This document shows positions 29,089 through 36,931 of a DNA stretch of 47,830 nt, piece by piece. The first letter of the stretch is position 1. Every line of letters begins with the position of its first letter. The stretch is from assembly GCA_019425005.1 (NCBI GenBank), contig JAHYYK010000012.1, forward strand, positions 1-47,830, read 5' to 3'. The notes under the pieces were generated by a model that saw only the letters and a list, made by a program, of their open reading frames with translations, was not told the origin of the DNA and did not search any database. Source of the DNA: Collinsella sp. (lineage in GTDB: Bacteria; Actinomycetota; Coriobacteriia; Coriobacteriales; Coriobacteriaceae). A program made the position numbers and the translations under genes.

Positions 29089-29349
29089 ATGACTGATTCG
29101 CGTAACTCGCGTAAGGTCCGTACGGGTGTCGTTACCTCCGTCTCCGGTGCCAAGACCATCGTTGTCACCATCACCGAGCGTAAGCGTCACCCCAAGTACG
29201 GCAAGATGATGACCAGCTCCAAGAAGCTGCACGCTCACGACGAGGAGTGCACGGCTGGCGTGGGCGATACCGTCCGCGTTATGGAGACCCGTCCTATGTC
29301 CAAGATGAAGCGCTGGCGCCTCATCGAGGTCGTCGAGCGCGCTAAATAA
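29089..29349 (+). CDS. rpsQ: 30S ribosomal protein S17
   Basis: OB-fold protein of the 30S body. 86 residues with NSRKVRTGVVTSVSGAKTIVV, KYGKMMTSSKKLHAHDE and ETRPMSKMKRWRLIEVVE. AAGGAGAG precedes the ATG. A 118-base gap to rplN follows, with GGCCGTATAAAG at 29413-29424 as a possible weak -10. Confidence 0.96.
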   Translation: MTDSRNSRKVRTGVVTSVSGAKTIVVTITERKRHPKYGKMMTSSKKLHAHDEECTAGVGDTVRVMETRPMSKMKRWRLIEVVERAK

Positions 29350-29467
29350 GCAGTCGCTCTTACGACTTGTACGTTTCCGAAGATGTGCGTATGCCTGGCT
29401 TGCATACCACGGGCCGTATAAAGGCTGCGCACCTCTCTTCGGTTCTTAGTTCGGAGGAACATCTACC

Positions 29468-29836
29468 ATGATTCAGATGCAAACCATGCTGAACGTCGCC
29501 GACAACTCCGGCGCTCGCAAGATTCGCTGCATCAAGGTGCTTGGCGGTTCCAAGCGTCGTTATGCAGGCATCGGCGATGTGTTCATCGGTGCTGTCCAGG
29601 AGGCTACCCCTGGCGCCAACGTCAAGAAGAAGGACGTTGTCCGTTGCGTCGTCGTTCGCACCGTTAAGGAGATCCGCCGCAAGGATGGCTCCTACATTCG
29701 CTTTGATGAGAACGCCTGCGTTGTCATCAACAACGATGGTTCGCCCGTCGGCACCCGTATCTTCGGGCCCGTCGCTCGCGAGCTTCGTGACAAGAAGTAC
29801 ATGAAGATCGTCTCGCTCGCTCCCGAGACCCTGTAG
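29468..29836 (+). CDS. rplN: 50S ribosomal protein L14
   Basis: Interface protein of the 50S that contacts 16S RNA. 122 residues with MIQMQTMLNVADNSGARKI, the core KKDVVRCVVVRTVKEIRRKDGS and IFGPVARELRD. TCGGAGGA lies nine bases before the ATG. Preceded by a gap that may hold an internal promoter. Confidence 0.97.
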   Translation: MIQMQTMLNVADNSGARKIRCIKVLGGSKRRYAGIGDVFIGAVQEATPGANVKKKDVVRCVVVRTVKEIRRKDGSYIRFDENACVVINNDGSPVGTRIFGPVARELRDKKYMKIVSLAPETL

Positions 29837-29849
29837 TTAGGGGAGATAT

Positions 29850-30155
29850 ATGTATATCAAGAAGGGCGATAAGGTCCAGGTTCTCTCTGGTAAGGATCGC
29901 GGCAAGCAGGGCGTTGTCCTGCGTGCTCTCCCCGCCGAGAACAAGGTCGTTGTCGAGGGCGTTTCGGTCGTCAAGAAGGCCGTCAAGCCCAACGCTGCCA
30001 ACCAGCAGGGCGGCATCGTTTCGCAGGAGGCTCCCATCGACGCCTCCAACGTCAATCTCGTTTGCCCCGAGTGCGGTAAGGTTACCCGCGTCGGTCACGA
30101 GAAGGACGGCAAGAACAAGCTGCGCGTCTGCAAGAAGTGCGGCCACAAGTTCTAA
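29850..30155 (+). CDS. rplX: 50S ribosomal protein L24
   Basis: 50S assembly-initiator protein. 101 residues with a KOW motif (KKGDKVQVLSGKDRGKQG) and a C-terminal four-Cys ribbon (CPECGK and CKKCGH). GGGGAGATAT precedes the ATG. It is the last ribosomal gene here: rplE, rpsN, rpsH and rplF, which normally follow, are absent, and a terminator comes instead. Confidence 0.97.
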   Translation: MYIKKGDKVQVLSGKDRGKQGVVLRALPAENKVVVEGVSVVKKAVKPNAANQQGGIVSQEAPIDASNVNLVCPECGKVTRVGHEKDGKNKLRVCKKCGHKF

Positions 30156-30185
30156 GCTGCCCGCAACAGTTAAGTTGCTAGCAAA

Positions 30186-30218
30186 GGCCCGGATGCCACG
30201 GCACCCGGGCCTTTTTTG
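30186..30218 (+). terminator. intrinsic terminator closing the ribosomal cluster
   Basis: GGCCCGG and TGC pair with GCA and CCGGGCC around a short loop, followed by six T, about 30 bases after rplX. Confidence 0.9.
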
Positions 30219-30236
30219 ATCCCTACTCATTAGGTA

Positions 30237-30310
30237 CTCATTGGGGACAGGCTTAAATGAGTGGCCGTTGATTGGCAGTCATTGGGGACAGACTTAAATG
30301 AGTGGTCGTT
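30237..30310 (+). repeat. two tandem REP-like GGGGACAG units
   Basis: The unit CATTGGGGACAG(G/A)CTTAAATGAG occurs at about 30239-30261 and 30280-30302, each followed by TGG(C/T)CGTT. CTCATT and AATGAG form the arms of the first. Same loop motif as at 4914, 6631 and 20687. Confidence 0.65.
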
Positions 30311-30444
30311 GGGAACGTCCCTATGTGCCGGCAGTTTGGTACGGTCCTTTGATGCCTGATGCTTCTATAGGTGTGGAGTAAAACGACCTACTCTGTCTTT
30401 TAGGGCTTTGGTGTTCCGTCCCTTTATGTTTAACAAGGATCCTG

Positions 30445-30585
30445 CATGCGCATTACGCGCATGACATTGCGTGACATTGCGTGTAACCGCGCAAACATGT
30501 GCAAATTATGGCTATATGATGACCGTTAAGCACCTAAATACGCATATACGTGCATATACGCGCGCATTTGTGCGAATATAGAGCT
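30445..30585 (+). promoter_or_regulatory. operator-like repeats upstream of the oxidoreductase/deoR operon
   Basis: CATGCGC-ATTAC-GCGCATG (30445-30463) is a perfect 7-bp inverted repeat, TGACATTGCG is repeated twice in tandem after it, and around 30540-30575 TACGCATATACGTGCATATACG again alternates GCATATAC and TGCGCGCA-like words (motif given in overlapping parts). Such clusters often bind the local regulator, here the DeoR-type protein at 31708. The remainder of 30311-30624 shows no gene. Confidence 0.4.
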
Positions 30586-30624
30586 GTCAGAAATGAAAGA
30601 CTTTTCACGATGTAGGAGGCACAT

Positions 30625-31704
30625 ATGGCAGATTCCAAGCAGGCTCCACTCGATTCCGCGGCAGCCGCAAAGGCAGCGTTCGCTTCGGTCCAGGGCAAGC
30701 CGTTCCCCGATGATATCTTTACGGCTCCCGAGCTTCGTTGGGCTGTGATTGGGTGCGGCGTTATCGCCAACCAGATGGCCCAGTCTCTCGCTCTTGCCGG
30801 TCGCAAGCTTGCGGGCGTCGCTAACCGCACGCTGTCAAAGGCTCAAGCTTTTGCCGAGCAGTATGGCATCGAGAAGGTCTATGAAACGGCCGAGGACCTC
30901 TATGCCGACCCTAACATCGACGCGATCTATATCACCACTCCGCATAACACGCATATCACCTACCTGCGCGCCGCCCTGGCAGCTGGCAAGCACGTGCTCT
31001 GCGAAAAGGCCATTACCCTCAACTCCGCCGAGCTCGACGAGGCACGTGCCATTGCCGACGAGCATAACGTGGTCCTTATGGACGCTACAACGGTGCTCCA
31101 CATGCCCTTATATCAAGAGCTGCGCCGCCGCATGGATGCCGCTGAGTTTGGCCGCATGAACCTCGCTCAGCTCAACTTTGGCAGCTACAAGGAGTACGGC
31201 GATCTGACCAACCGTTTCTACAATCGCAACCTTGCTGGCGGTGCCATGCTCGACATTGGCGTCTATGCTCTGTCCGTTATGCGCCTCTTTATGGCAAGCC
31301 AGCCCGCTGAGGTCGTTTCGCTGGGCAACACCTGTGAGACCGGCGTTGACGTTGCGGGCGGCATCGTCTGCCGTAATGCCGAGCAGCAGCTGGGTGTTGT
31401 GAGTCTTACGCTTCACTCCAAGCAGCCCAAGCGCTCGGTCATCAGCTTTGTCAAGTGCTATATCGAGGTCAACGAGTATCCGCGTGCCGATCACGCGACC
31501 ATTGTGTGGACTGCGGACGGCCACCGCGAGGAGGTCCACGCCGGCACCGAGGCTTATGCCCTGTGCTACGAGATGGCCGACCTCGAGAAGGCGGTTGCCG
31601 GCGACGACTCCAAGCGCGAGCTGCTGGATTATGCTTATGATGTTATGGAGCTTATGACCAAGCTCCGCGCCGACTGGGGAGTCGTGTACCCCGAGGAGGA
31701 GTAA
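30625..31704 (+). CDS. Gfo/Idh/MocA family NAD(P)-dependent oxidoreductase
   Basis: A 359-residue sugar-type dehydrogenase. After a ~35-residue N-terminal extension comes a Rossmann motif (RWAVIGCGVIANQMAQ), then ITTPHNTHI and CEKAITL, the EK motif with Ala where Pro is common. The C-terminal GFO/IDH domain has AGGAMLDIGVYAL with its catalytic-region Asp and Tyr. It is four bases from a DeoR-family regulator, so the pair probably handles a sugar, polyol or derivative. Substrate unknown. Confidence 0.88.
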   Translation: MADSKQAPLDSAAAAKAAFASVQGKPFPDDIFTAPELRWAVIGCGVIANQMAQSLALAGRKLAGVANRTLSKAQAFAEQYGIEKVYETAEDLYADPNIDAIYITTPHNTHITYLRAALAAGKHVLCEKAITLNSAELDEARAIADEHNVVLMDATTVLHMPLYQELRRRMDAAEFGRMNLAQLNFGSYKEYGDLTNRFYNRNLAGGAMLDIGVYALSVMRLFMASQPAEVVSLGNTCETGVDVAGGIVCRNAEQQLGVVSLTLHSKQPKRSVISFVKCYIEVNEYPRADHATIVWTADGHREEVHAGTEAYALCYEMADLEKAVAGDDSKRELLDYAYDVMELMTKLRADWGVVYPEEE

Positions 31705-31707
31705 GCG

Positions 31708-32454
31708 ATGCTTGCGGAAGATAGGCTCAACGCGATTGTGTCGATGGTGCAGCAGGCTGGCTCGGTTACTGTGCCAGAGCTTGCCGATACCCTGGGCGTG
31801 ACGGCGTCTACCATTCGGCGCGACCTGCAGACGCTCGATCGAGCGCACCGCATCGCCAAGGTCCACGGCGGAGCGACGAGTCTTGAACGCGCGCACGTGA
31901 CGCGCGACCTAACGCTCAATGAGCGCAGCGACCTCCATAACGACGACAAGGAGCGTATCTGCGCCCGTGCGGCGGCGCTTGTGGAGCCCGAGAGCTTTGT
32001 ATACATCGACTCGGGCTCGACGACGCTCAAGCTCATCGAGCATCTTCCACACCTTGAAGGTGTCACCTATGTGACTGATTCCGTGCTTCACGCTCAGCAC
32101 CTTGCTTTGCGCGGCATGCGCACCGTGGTGTTGGGTGGCGAGCTCAAGCCCGAGACCGAGGCACTCGTTGGCCCCGATGCTTTGGCAACCCTAGACCACT
32201 ACAACTTCAATTGTGGCTTTTGGGGTTCTAACGGCATTGCTGCCGAGCAGGGCTTCACGGCGCCAGATATCGAGGAGGCGCAAGTAAAGCGCATCTCGAT
32301 GCGCCATACGGCCAAGCGCTTCGTAATCTCAGACGCCAGCAAATTTGGCATGGTGGCGCCCGTCAAGTTTGCGGACTTCCGCGACGCAACGATTATTACC
32401 GCAGGCGAGGTTCCCGCCAAGTACCGGGCAATGGACAACGTCATCACGGTCTAG
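31708..32454 (+). CDS. DeoR-family transcriptional regulator
   Basis: 248 residues: an N-terminal DeoR winged helix (EDRLNAIVSMVQQAGSVTVPELADTLGVTASTIRRDL, seen here as three parts of the HTH) and a C-terminal sugar-phosphate sensing domain with IDSGSTTLKLIEHL and VLGGELKPET. By family it represses in the absence of a phosphorylated sugar. It is cotranscribed with the upstream oxidoreductase and probably binds the repeats at 30445-30585. Confidence 0.92.
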   Translation: MLAEDRLNAIVSMVQQAGSVTVPELADTLGVTASTIRRDLQTLDRAHRIAKVHGGATSLERAHVTRDLTLNERSDLHNDDKERICARAAALVEPESFVYIDSGSTTLKLIEHLPHLEGVTYVTDSVLHAQHLALRGMRTVVLGGELKPETEALVGPDALATLDHYNFNCGFWGSNGIAAEQGFTAPDIEEAQVKRISMRHTAKRFVISDASKFGMVAPVKFADFRDATIITAGEVPAKYRAMDNVITV

Positions 32455-32475
32455 CAAGCAGAGGCAGGTTAAGGC

Positions 32476-32515
32476 CAAAACCACCGCAAAGGTGCCTGTC
32501 CCCATTGTGGTGGTT
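32476..32515 (+). repeat. 40-bp REP-like element, left copy
   Basis: Identical over 40 bases to 32846-32885. AACCACC and GGTGGTT ends form a hairpin around CTGTCCCC. The two copies bracket a 330-base block of other repeats. Confidence 0.75.
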
Positions 32516-32546
32516 AGTAACGAAAACCGAGTAGTTTTCCCATTAG

Positions 32547-32584
32547 AAAATCGGCAACGTCCATCACGGGCGTTGCCGATTTCG
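32547..32584 (+). terminator. hairpin, probable terminator after deoR
   Basis: Perfect 12-base arms AAATCGGCAACG and CGTTGCCGATTT around an 11-base loop, about 95 bases after the deoR stop, with a short T-rich end. Confidence 0.6.
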
Positions 32585-32603
32585 TTGTCTGCCGGCTTGT
32601 CTA

Positions 32604-32815
32604 AGTCTGTAACAACTGGACCGTTAAAAGTAGGCTAGGTGTTACAGATTGAGATACTTCCGAACCGCGCCGTCCCTTTGTCTCAATCTGTAACATCTGG
32701 GACGGATTTTGCCGAGTTACTGTTACAGATTGAGATTTTCCCTTAAGGGGGATTTGAGTGTCTCGATCTGTAACAGATAGACCGGAAAATGGGTTCTAAC
32801 TGTTACAGATCGAGA
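32604..32815 (+). repeat. array of alternating inverted TGTTACAGATTGAGA repeats
   Basis: The 15-mer TGTTACAGATTGAGA (or with one base changed) occurs at 32640-32654, 32721-32735 and 32801-32815 in plus orientation and at 32681-32695 and 32761-32775 in minus orientation, with a shorter minus copy at 32604-32614. Orientation alternates and starts fall about 40 bases apart. Neighbouring words TGGGACGG, TAGACCGG and TGGACCG follow the minus copies. Confidence 0.75.
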
Positions 32816-32845
32816 CGTTTTGGGACCGCGGCTAAGCCATTGCGT

Positions 32846-32885
32846 CAAAACCACCGCAAAGGTGCCTGTCCCCATTGTGGTGGTT
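32846..32885 (+). repeat. 40-bp REP-like element, right copy
   Basis: Exact copy of 32476-32515 in the same orientation, ending on the stop codon of the pseudouridine synthase gene, for which it may serve as a 3' hairpin. Confidence 0.75.
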
Positions 32886-33544
32886 TAAGGCTCCCAGGGG
32901 CAGGGGGCTTCGATGTGGATGTGCTCGCCGGTAACGGGATGCGTAAAGGACACGCTGTGGGCGTGGAGCATCAATCCACAGGGGCGAGCAGTGCCGTACA
33001 GGTCGTCGCCGACCAGGGGGTGATGCTCGCTGGCCAGGTGGACGCGAATCTGATGCTTGCGGCCGGTGAGCAGCTCGACATCGATATACGAACGCGTGGG
33101 CAGACCTCGGCGGCTCTTAAGGCGCTTGAGCACCTTCACGCGCGTCTGCGACGGCTTGCCGCTGGCGCCGACGCGCATCTTGCGGCTGTCGTGGCGGTCG
33201 CGGGCGATGGGCTTGTCGATGAGCTTCTCGTTCCAGTCGATCTTGCCCTCGGCCAGCGCCAGATAGTGCTTTTCGAAGGCGTGGTCGTTCACCATCTGGT
33301 CAAAGGCGGGCTGCGTCTGCTTGTCGAGCGAGAACAGCACCACGCCGGTGGTGTTGCGGTCCAGGCGGTTGAGCGGCTGCATGTCGGTCGCGGCAAAGCC
33401 GTCGCCCATCGCCAGCAAAAGGTCGCTGGCGTAGTCGGTAAGTGTGCGCTCACCGGTGCCGTCGCCGTGGACGATCATGCCGGCGGGCTTATCGATGGCC
33501 ATGAGCCAGGCGTCGCAGTAGAGGACTTGAGGTTCTTCGTTCAC
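32885..33544 (-). CDS. RluA-family pseudouridine synthase
   Basis: 219 residues, without an N-terminal S4 domain. It has the RluA-type catalytic motif PLNRLDRNTTGVVLF with the nucleophilic Asp at about residue 61, IDKPAGMIVHG near the start, and the C-terminal RKHQIRVHLA. It isomerises uridines in rRNA or tRNA; the exact target cannot be told. It is 15 bases downstream of the U32 gene, so probably one transcript of two RNA-modification genes. Confidence 0.9.
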   Translation of the reverse strand: MNEEPQVLYCDAWLMAIDKPAGMIVHGDGTGERTLTDYASDLLLAMGDGFAATDMQPLNRLDRNTTGVVLFSLDKQTQPAFDQMVNDHAFEKHYLALAEGKIDWNEKLIDKPIARDRHDSRKMRVGASGKPSQTRVKVLKRLKSRRGLPTRSYIDVELLTGRKHQIRVHLASEHHPLVGDDLYGTARPCGLMLHAHSVSFTHPVTGEHIHIEAPCPWEP

Positions 33545-33559
33545 GTGTAAGCCTTTCGG

Positions 33560-36052
33560 TTAGCTAATTCCCACAAACATGCAGCCCGAGGTGGCGCCGC
33601 GCAGGCGGGCAGCGGGCTTGCGACCTGCCTGAGCTGCCTCAATGGCGCGGCGGACACGAGCAACGGCACGGCCAATCTCATCGGCTTCGAGCAGGGTTCC
33701 GTCAACCATAAGACGGCGCACGCCGGCATCGAGCAGCTGTGGAACCTGCGGCGTGAGGTCGATAGGGTAGGCATCGTACAGGCGTGAGCGGCCGTGGATG
33801 TCGGTACGCACGGGCATGACCTTGCCGTCGATATTCTTGAGCGACAGCTTGCGGACGCGCAGGCGGCAGCTGGCACAATTGTGGATACAACCGTTGGCCA
33901 CCTGCAGGATGCAGTGCTCGCTCGTCATAACGCGCGGGCGGCCGAACACGGTGATGCCCAGGGCTGCGGGCGCGGAGGTGCCAAGCGAGATAATCTCGTC
34001 GAGCGTGATCTCGGGCGAGAGCCAAAACGCGCCGGCTCCGCGCTCGGCAAGTGCCTCCATGCAAGGCGTGTTGTGCACGGGCAGACAGGATCGGATCTCG
34101 GCCGTGGCGCCGGCCTGCGCGGCTACGGCGAGCTCGGAGATATTGCCGACGGCGACAGTGGCTCCGGCATTGATCCAGGGATCGACGCGCTCGTGGTCAA
34201 CGGCGCGGCAGACCTCATCGAGCACGGGTACGATGCCCTGCTCAAACGCATCGGCGGGGGAGAGTTCGGCCGCATCGAGCGCGTCGGTGGTCATGTAGAT
34301 GCGCGTTGCGCCCTCGGCGCGAGCGGCCTCGGCGGCCTCGAGCGAGGTGACGGCGGCGCAGATCTGCGGCTCATCGCGGTAGTGTGCGGGCATGGGGCGC
34401 GTACATTTGTCGAGCACCGGCAACTCGAGCGTTTTCGCGCGCTCCTCGTAGGGTGCCAGAATGGCCTCTTCCAGCGCCTTGCAAGCGGCGGCGCGCACCT
34501 TATGTACGGCGGAAAAGCCCATGCCACAGCCCTCATCGAGCGCCACATCAAAGCTCGCAGCCTCAAAGGGCGAGGAGCCCATGCGTCCGACGTGCTCCAC
34601 CAGATCGGCCGCCTCGACGGCGCGAGTCTTGGCGGCCTCGACGGTAAAGCCGGTGGCGGTGGCGGTGAGCGCGGGGTCGTCGCAGCAGGTGAGCGTAACG
34701 GTAAATGGCTCGTCCAGACGTGCCACAACGGACACATCTACGGCGCGGCGGCGCAGCACGTCGCGCTTGAGCGCGGCACCGGCGGCGTCAATAGCGCGCT
34801 GGCTTCGAATCACGCGCACGCGGCAGCCCTCGGGCATGCTGCGGGGCACGCGGCACTCGATGATGTCGCCGGCAGCCGCATCCTCGGCGGCGATGGTGGT
34901 CAGGAACTGGTCGAACTCATCGTCGTGACGAAGCTCCAGCAGGTCGCCCTTGCCCACGGGCTCAAACAGCTCAATGCGGGCGATGGCGGCGCGGCGACGA
35001 CGGTCGTCGGGCTTGAGCCCGCGCACATCGCGGTTGGCCAGGCGGCTGCCGAGTACCGTGCCTACGATCTGGCCGCGGTTGTTGGAGCGCTCGTAGCTCA
35101 TCATCTCGTCGCCCGAGGTGCCGTCCTGATAGGCGTGCGTAAAGTCGCGGTTAAAGCAGCGCTTGAGTTGGCGCTGGCGGGCGGCATCCTCATCCTTAGA
35201 GGTCGAAACATCGGCCAGCATGTCATCAATCTGATGACGATACACGTCGACGATGGAATACACGTAATCGGGGGCCTTCATGCGGCCCTCGAGCTTGAGC
35301 GATGCGGCGCCGGCGTCATACAGACGGCGAACAAGCTGCGACGTGTTGGTGTCACGCGGGCATAGCGTACGCTCGCGGCCAGCGGGGGAGAGCGCGCGGC
35401 CGTTCTCGTCGATCAGCTCGTAAGGCAAGCGACAGGGCTGAGCGCACATGCCGCGGTTGGCCGAGCGGCCCGCCATGGCAAAGCTCGACAGCAGGCACAG
35501 GCCCGAGTAGCAAAAGCAGATGGCACCGTGGCTAAAGACCTCGAGGTCAACGTCGGGCGCGGCGTCGTGGATGGCGGCGATCTCGTCAATGGAGAGCTCG
35601 CGCGAGAGGGTCACGCGGTCGGCGCCCTGCTCGCGGCACCAAAGCGTTCCGCGGTCATCATGGATGTTCGCCTGGGTCGAGATGTGTGTCTCGATGCCGG
35701 GCATGGTGCGCTTGACCTCAAAGAACAGGCCCCAGTCCTGGATGATAAAGGCGTCGGCGCCCAGCGTGGAGCAGCGATGGATGAGCTGCAGCGCATCGCT
35801 CATCTCGGACTGCTTGATGACGATGTTTACCGTGACATAAACGCGCGAGCCGGCCAGGTGTGCAGCGCGGCAGGCCTGCTCAAAGGCCTCGTCGGTAAAG
35901 CTCGTTGCCTTGCGGCGGGCGTTGAAGCTGCCCATGCCGCAGTAGATGGCATCGGCGCCAGCAGCGAGTGCGGCGGCAAAGGGCTCCGGGCCTCCGGCGG
36001 GGGCCAAGAGCTCGGGCCTGCGGTTGGTGGTTCGACTGGCGGTTGCGGTCAT
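33560..36052 (-). CDS. U32 peptidase-family protein with C-terminal DUF3656-type domain (probable RNA hydroxylation factor)
   Basis: 830 residues. The N-terminal U32 module has RPELLAPAGGPEPF, DAIYCGMGSFNAR, and the Cys-rich signature SHGAICFCYSGLCLLSS followed by GRSANRGMCAQPCR, which supplies Fe-S ligands. A long C-terminal part holds a second Cys cluster (NGCIHNCASCRLR). In E. coli, U32 proteins RlhA and TrhP act in rRNA C2501 and tRNA U34 hydroxylation; a similar role is inferred, not protease activity. AGGCAGG precedes the ATG at 36052. Upstream of, and probably cotranscribed with, the RluA-type gene. Confidence 0.86.
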   Translation of the reverse strand: MTATASRTTNRRPELLAPAGGPEPFAAALAAGADAIYCGMGSFNARRKATSFTDEAFEQACRAAHLAGSRVYVTVNIVIKQSEMSDALQLIHRCSTLGADAFIIQDWGLFFEVKRTMPGIETHISTQANIHDDRGTLWCREQGADRVTLSRELSIDEIAAIHDAAPDVDLEVFSHGAICFCYSGLCLLSSFAMAGRSANRGMCAQPCRLPYELIDENGRALSPAGRERTLCPRDTNTSQLVRRLYDAGAASLKLEGRMKAPDYVYSIVDVYRHQIDDMLADVSTSKDEDAARQRQLKRCFNRDFTHAYQDGTSGDEMMSYERSNNRGQIVGTVLGSRLANRDVRGLKPDDRRRRAAIARIELFEPVGKGDLLELRHDDEFDQFLTTIAAEDAAAGDIIECRVPRSMPEGCRVRVIRSQRAIDAAGAALKRDVLRRRAVDVSVVARLDEPFTVTLTCCDDPALTATATGFTVEAAKTRAVEAADLVEHVGRMGSSPFEAASFDVALDEGCGMGFSAVHKVRAAACKALEEAILAPYEERAKTLELPVLDKCTRPMPAHYRDEPQICAAVTSLEAAEAARAEGATRIYMTTDALDAAELSPADAFEQGIVPVLDEVCRAVDHERVDPWINAGATVAVGNISELAVAAQAGATAEIRSCLPVHNTPCMEALAERGAGAFWLSPEITLDEIISLGTSAPAALGITVFGRPRVMTSEHCILQVANGCIHNCASCRLRVRKLSLKNIDGKVMPVRTDIHGRSRLYDAYPIDLTPQVPQLLDAGVRRLMVDGTLLEADEIGRAVARVRRAIEAAQAGRKPAARLRGATSGCMFVGIS

Positions 36053-36157
36053 ATCCTGCCTTTCAAAATGCTCAGATACTCAAAAGTATAGTGGTGCCGT
36101 CGCGATGGGCGATGCCCGCAGCCTAAGCAGGACAAAGTCTTCAGCAGCCTCTCGGGC

Positions 36158-36231
36158 AAAAATGATCCCTTTTCCTCCGTCCCCAAGGAATTAGGTGCTC
36201 CGAAGGGGACGGAGGAAAAGGGGTTAGTTTT
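36158..36231 (+). repeat. long hairpin with GGGGACGG arms
   Basis: Arms 36167-36184 and 36205-36222 are perfectly complementary over 18 bases, and flanking A and T runs extend the pairing. A single-arm copy lies at 36890-36919. It belongs with the GGGACAG-type elements but has the motif within the arms. Confidence 0.65.
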
Positions 36232-36280
36232 TAGGCAGGTTGCCAGTCACGCCGTTCGTCGGCCCGTACGCGCCGTTGGG

Positions 36281-36341
36281 CGATAAAATATTATCGCAAT
36301 CTGATAATTATCTTGCATCGGGCAAAATCATCCCCTACTAT
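36281..36341 (+). promoter_or_regulatory. ridA promoter with two upstream palindromes
   Basis: TTGCAT (36313-36318) and TACTAT (36336-36341) with 17-base spacing form a sigma-A promoter. Just before the -35 lie two AT-rich palindromes, CGATAAAATATTATCG (36281-36296) and GATAATTATC (36303-36312), both containing GATAA/TTATC half-sites. They look like operator or activator sites for an unknown regulator. Confidence 0.55.
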
Positions 36342-36429
36342 CCCAATCAAGCGCGGTGTTCAGACCGAACTGTGCCTCCCGGTGCGAACGCCGCGCTCAC
36401 GCTCTCTATTTGATTGTAAGGAGAAAAAC

Positions 36430-36807
36430 ATGAGCAAGACCGTCGTGTCTTCCGACAACGCACCGGCCGCCATCGGCCCGTATTCCCCCGGCATCCAGAC
36501 CGGCAACATGGTGTTTCTGTCCGGCCAGCTGGGCATTGACTCTGCAACCGGCAAGATGCCCGAGGGCGTCGAGGCTCAGGCCAAGCAGTCCCTCGCTAAC
36601 GTCGAGGCCCTGCTGACCGCTGCCGGCGCCACGTTTGCCGATGTCGTCAAGACCACGGTCTACCTGGCCGACATCGCCGACTTCGCCGCCGTGAACGAGA
36701 TCTACGCCTCCAAGTTCGAGGCTCCGTTCCCCGCGCGCAGCGCCTTCCAGGTTGCCGCCCTTCCGGCTGGCGGTCTGGTCGAGATCGAGGTCATCGCCGC
36801 CCTCTAA
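36430..36807 (+). CDS. ridA: RidA family reactive-intermediate deaminase
   Basis: Hydrolyses reactive enamines/imines formed by PLP enzymes. 125 residues of YjgF/YER057c/UK114 fold with AIGPYSPGIQTGNMVFLSGQ, the catalytic-pocket Arg in FPARSAFQV, and EIEVIAAL at the end. The ATG at 36430 follows AAGGAG; the longer frame from 36313 covers the promoter. Transcribed alone, from a promoter with palindromic sites, and ended by a strong hairpin. Confidence 0.95.
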   Translation: MSKTVVSSDNAPAAIGPYSPGIQTGNMVFLSGQLGIDSATGKMPEGVEAQAKQSLANVEALLTAAGATFADVVKTTVYLADIADFAAVNEIYASKFEAPFPARSAFQVAALPAGGLVEIEVIAAL

Positions 36808-36836
36808 GGCGTTGACAACAACTAAACATGACATGC

Positions 36837-36875
36837 AAAAAGACCCTGCAGCGCGTGCGAGCTGCAGGGTCTTTT
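36837..36875. terminator. bidirectional intrinsic terminator between ridA and the regulator
   Basis: AAAAGACCCTGCAGC and GCTGCAGGGTCTTTT arms with an 8-base loop; A and T runs allow termination in both directions for the convergent genes. Confidence 0.88.
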
Positions 36876-36889
36876 GTCAAGCGATGCGA

Positions 36890-36919
36890 CAAAAATGATC
36901 CGTTTTCCTCCGTCCCCAA
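36890..36919 (+). repeat. single-arm copy of the 36158 hairpin sequence
   Basis: AAAAATGATCCGTTTTCCTC and CGTCCCCAAGG repeat the left arm of 36158-36190 with one change, without the complementary right arm. It lies just past the end of the regulator gene. Confidence 0.55.
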
Positions 36920-36931
36920 GGGATCAGTGGG

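Noticed and set aside
32604..32815. Possible CRISPR array because of regularly spaced 15-base repeats.
   Set aside because: The repeats alternate in orientation, are too short, the spacers are not unique uniform units, and no cas genes are present.
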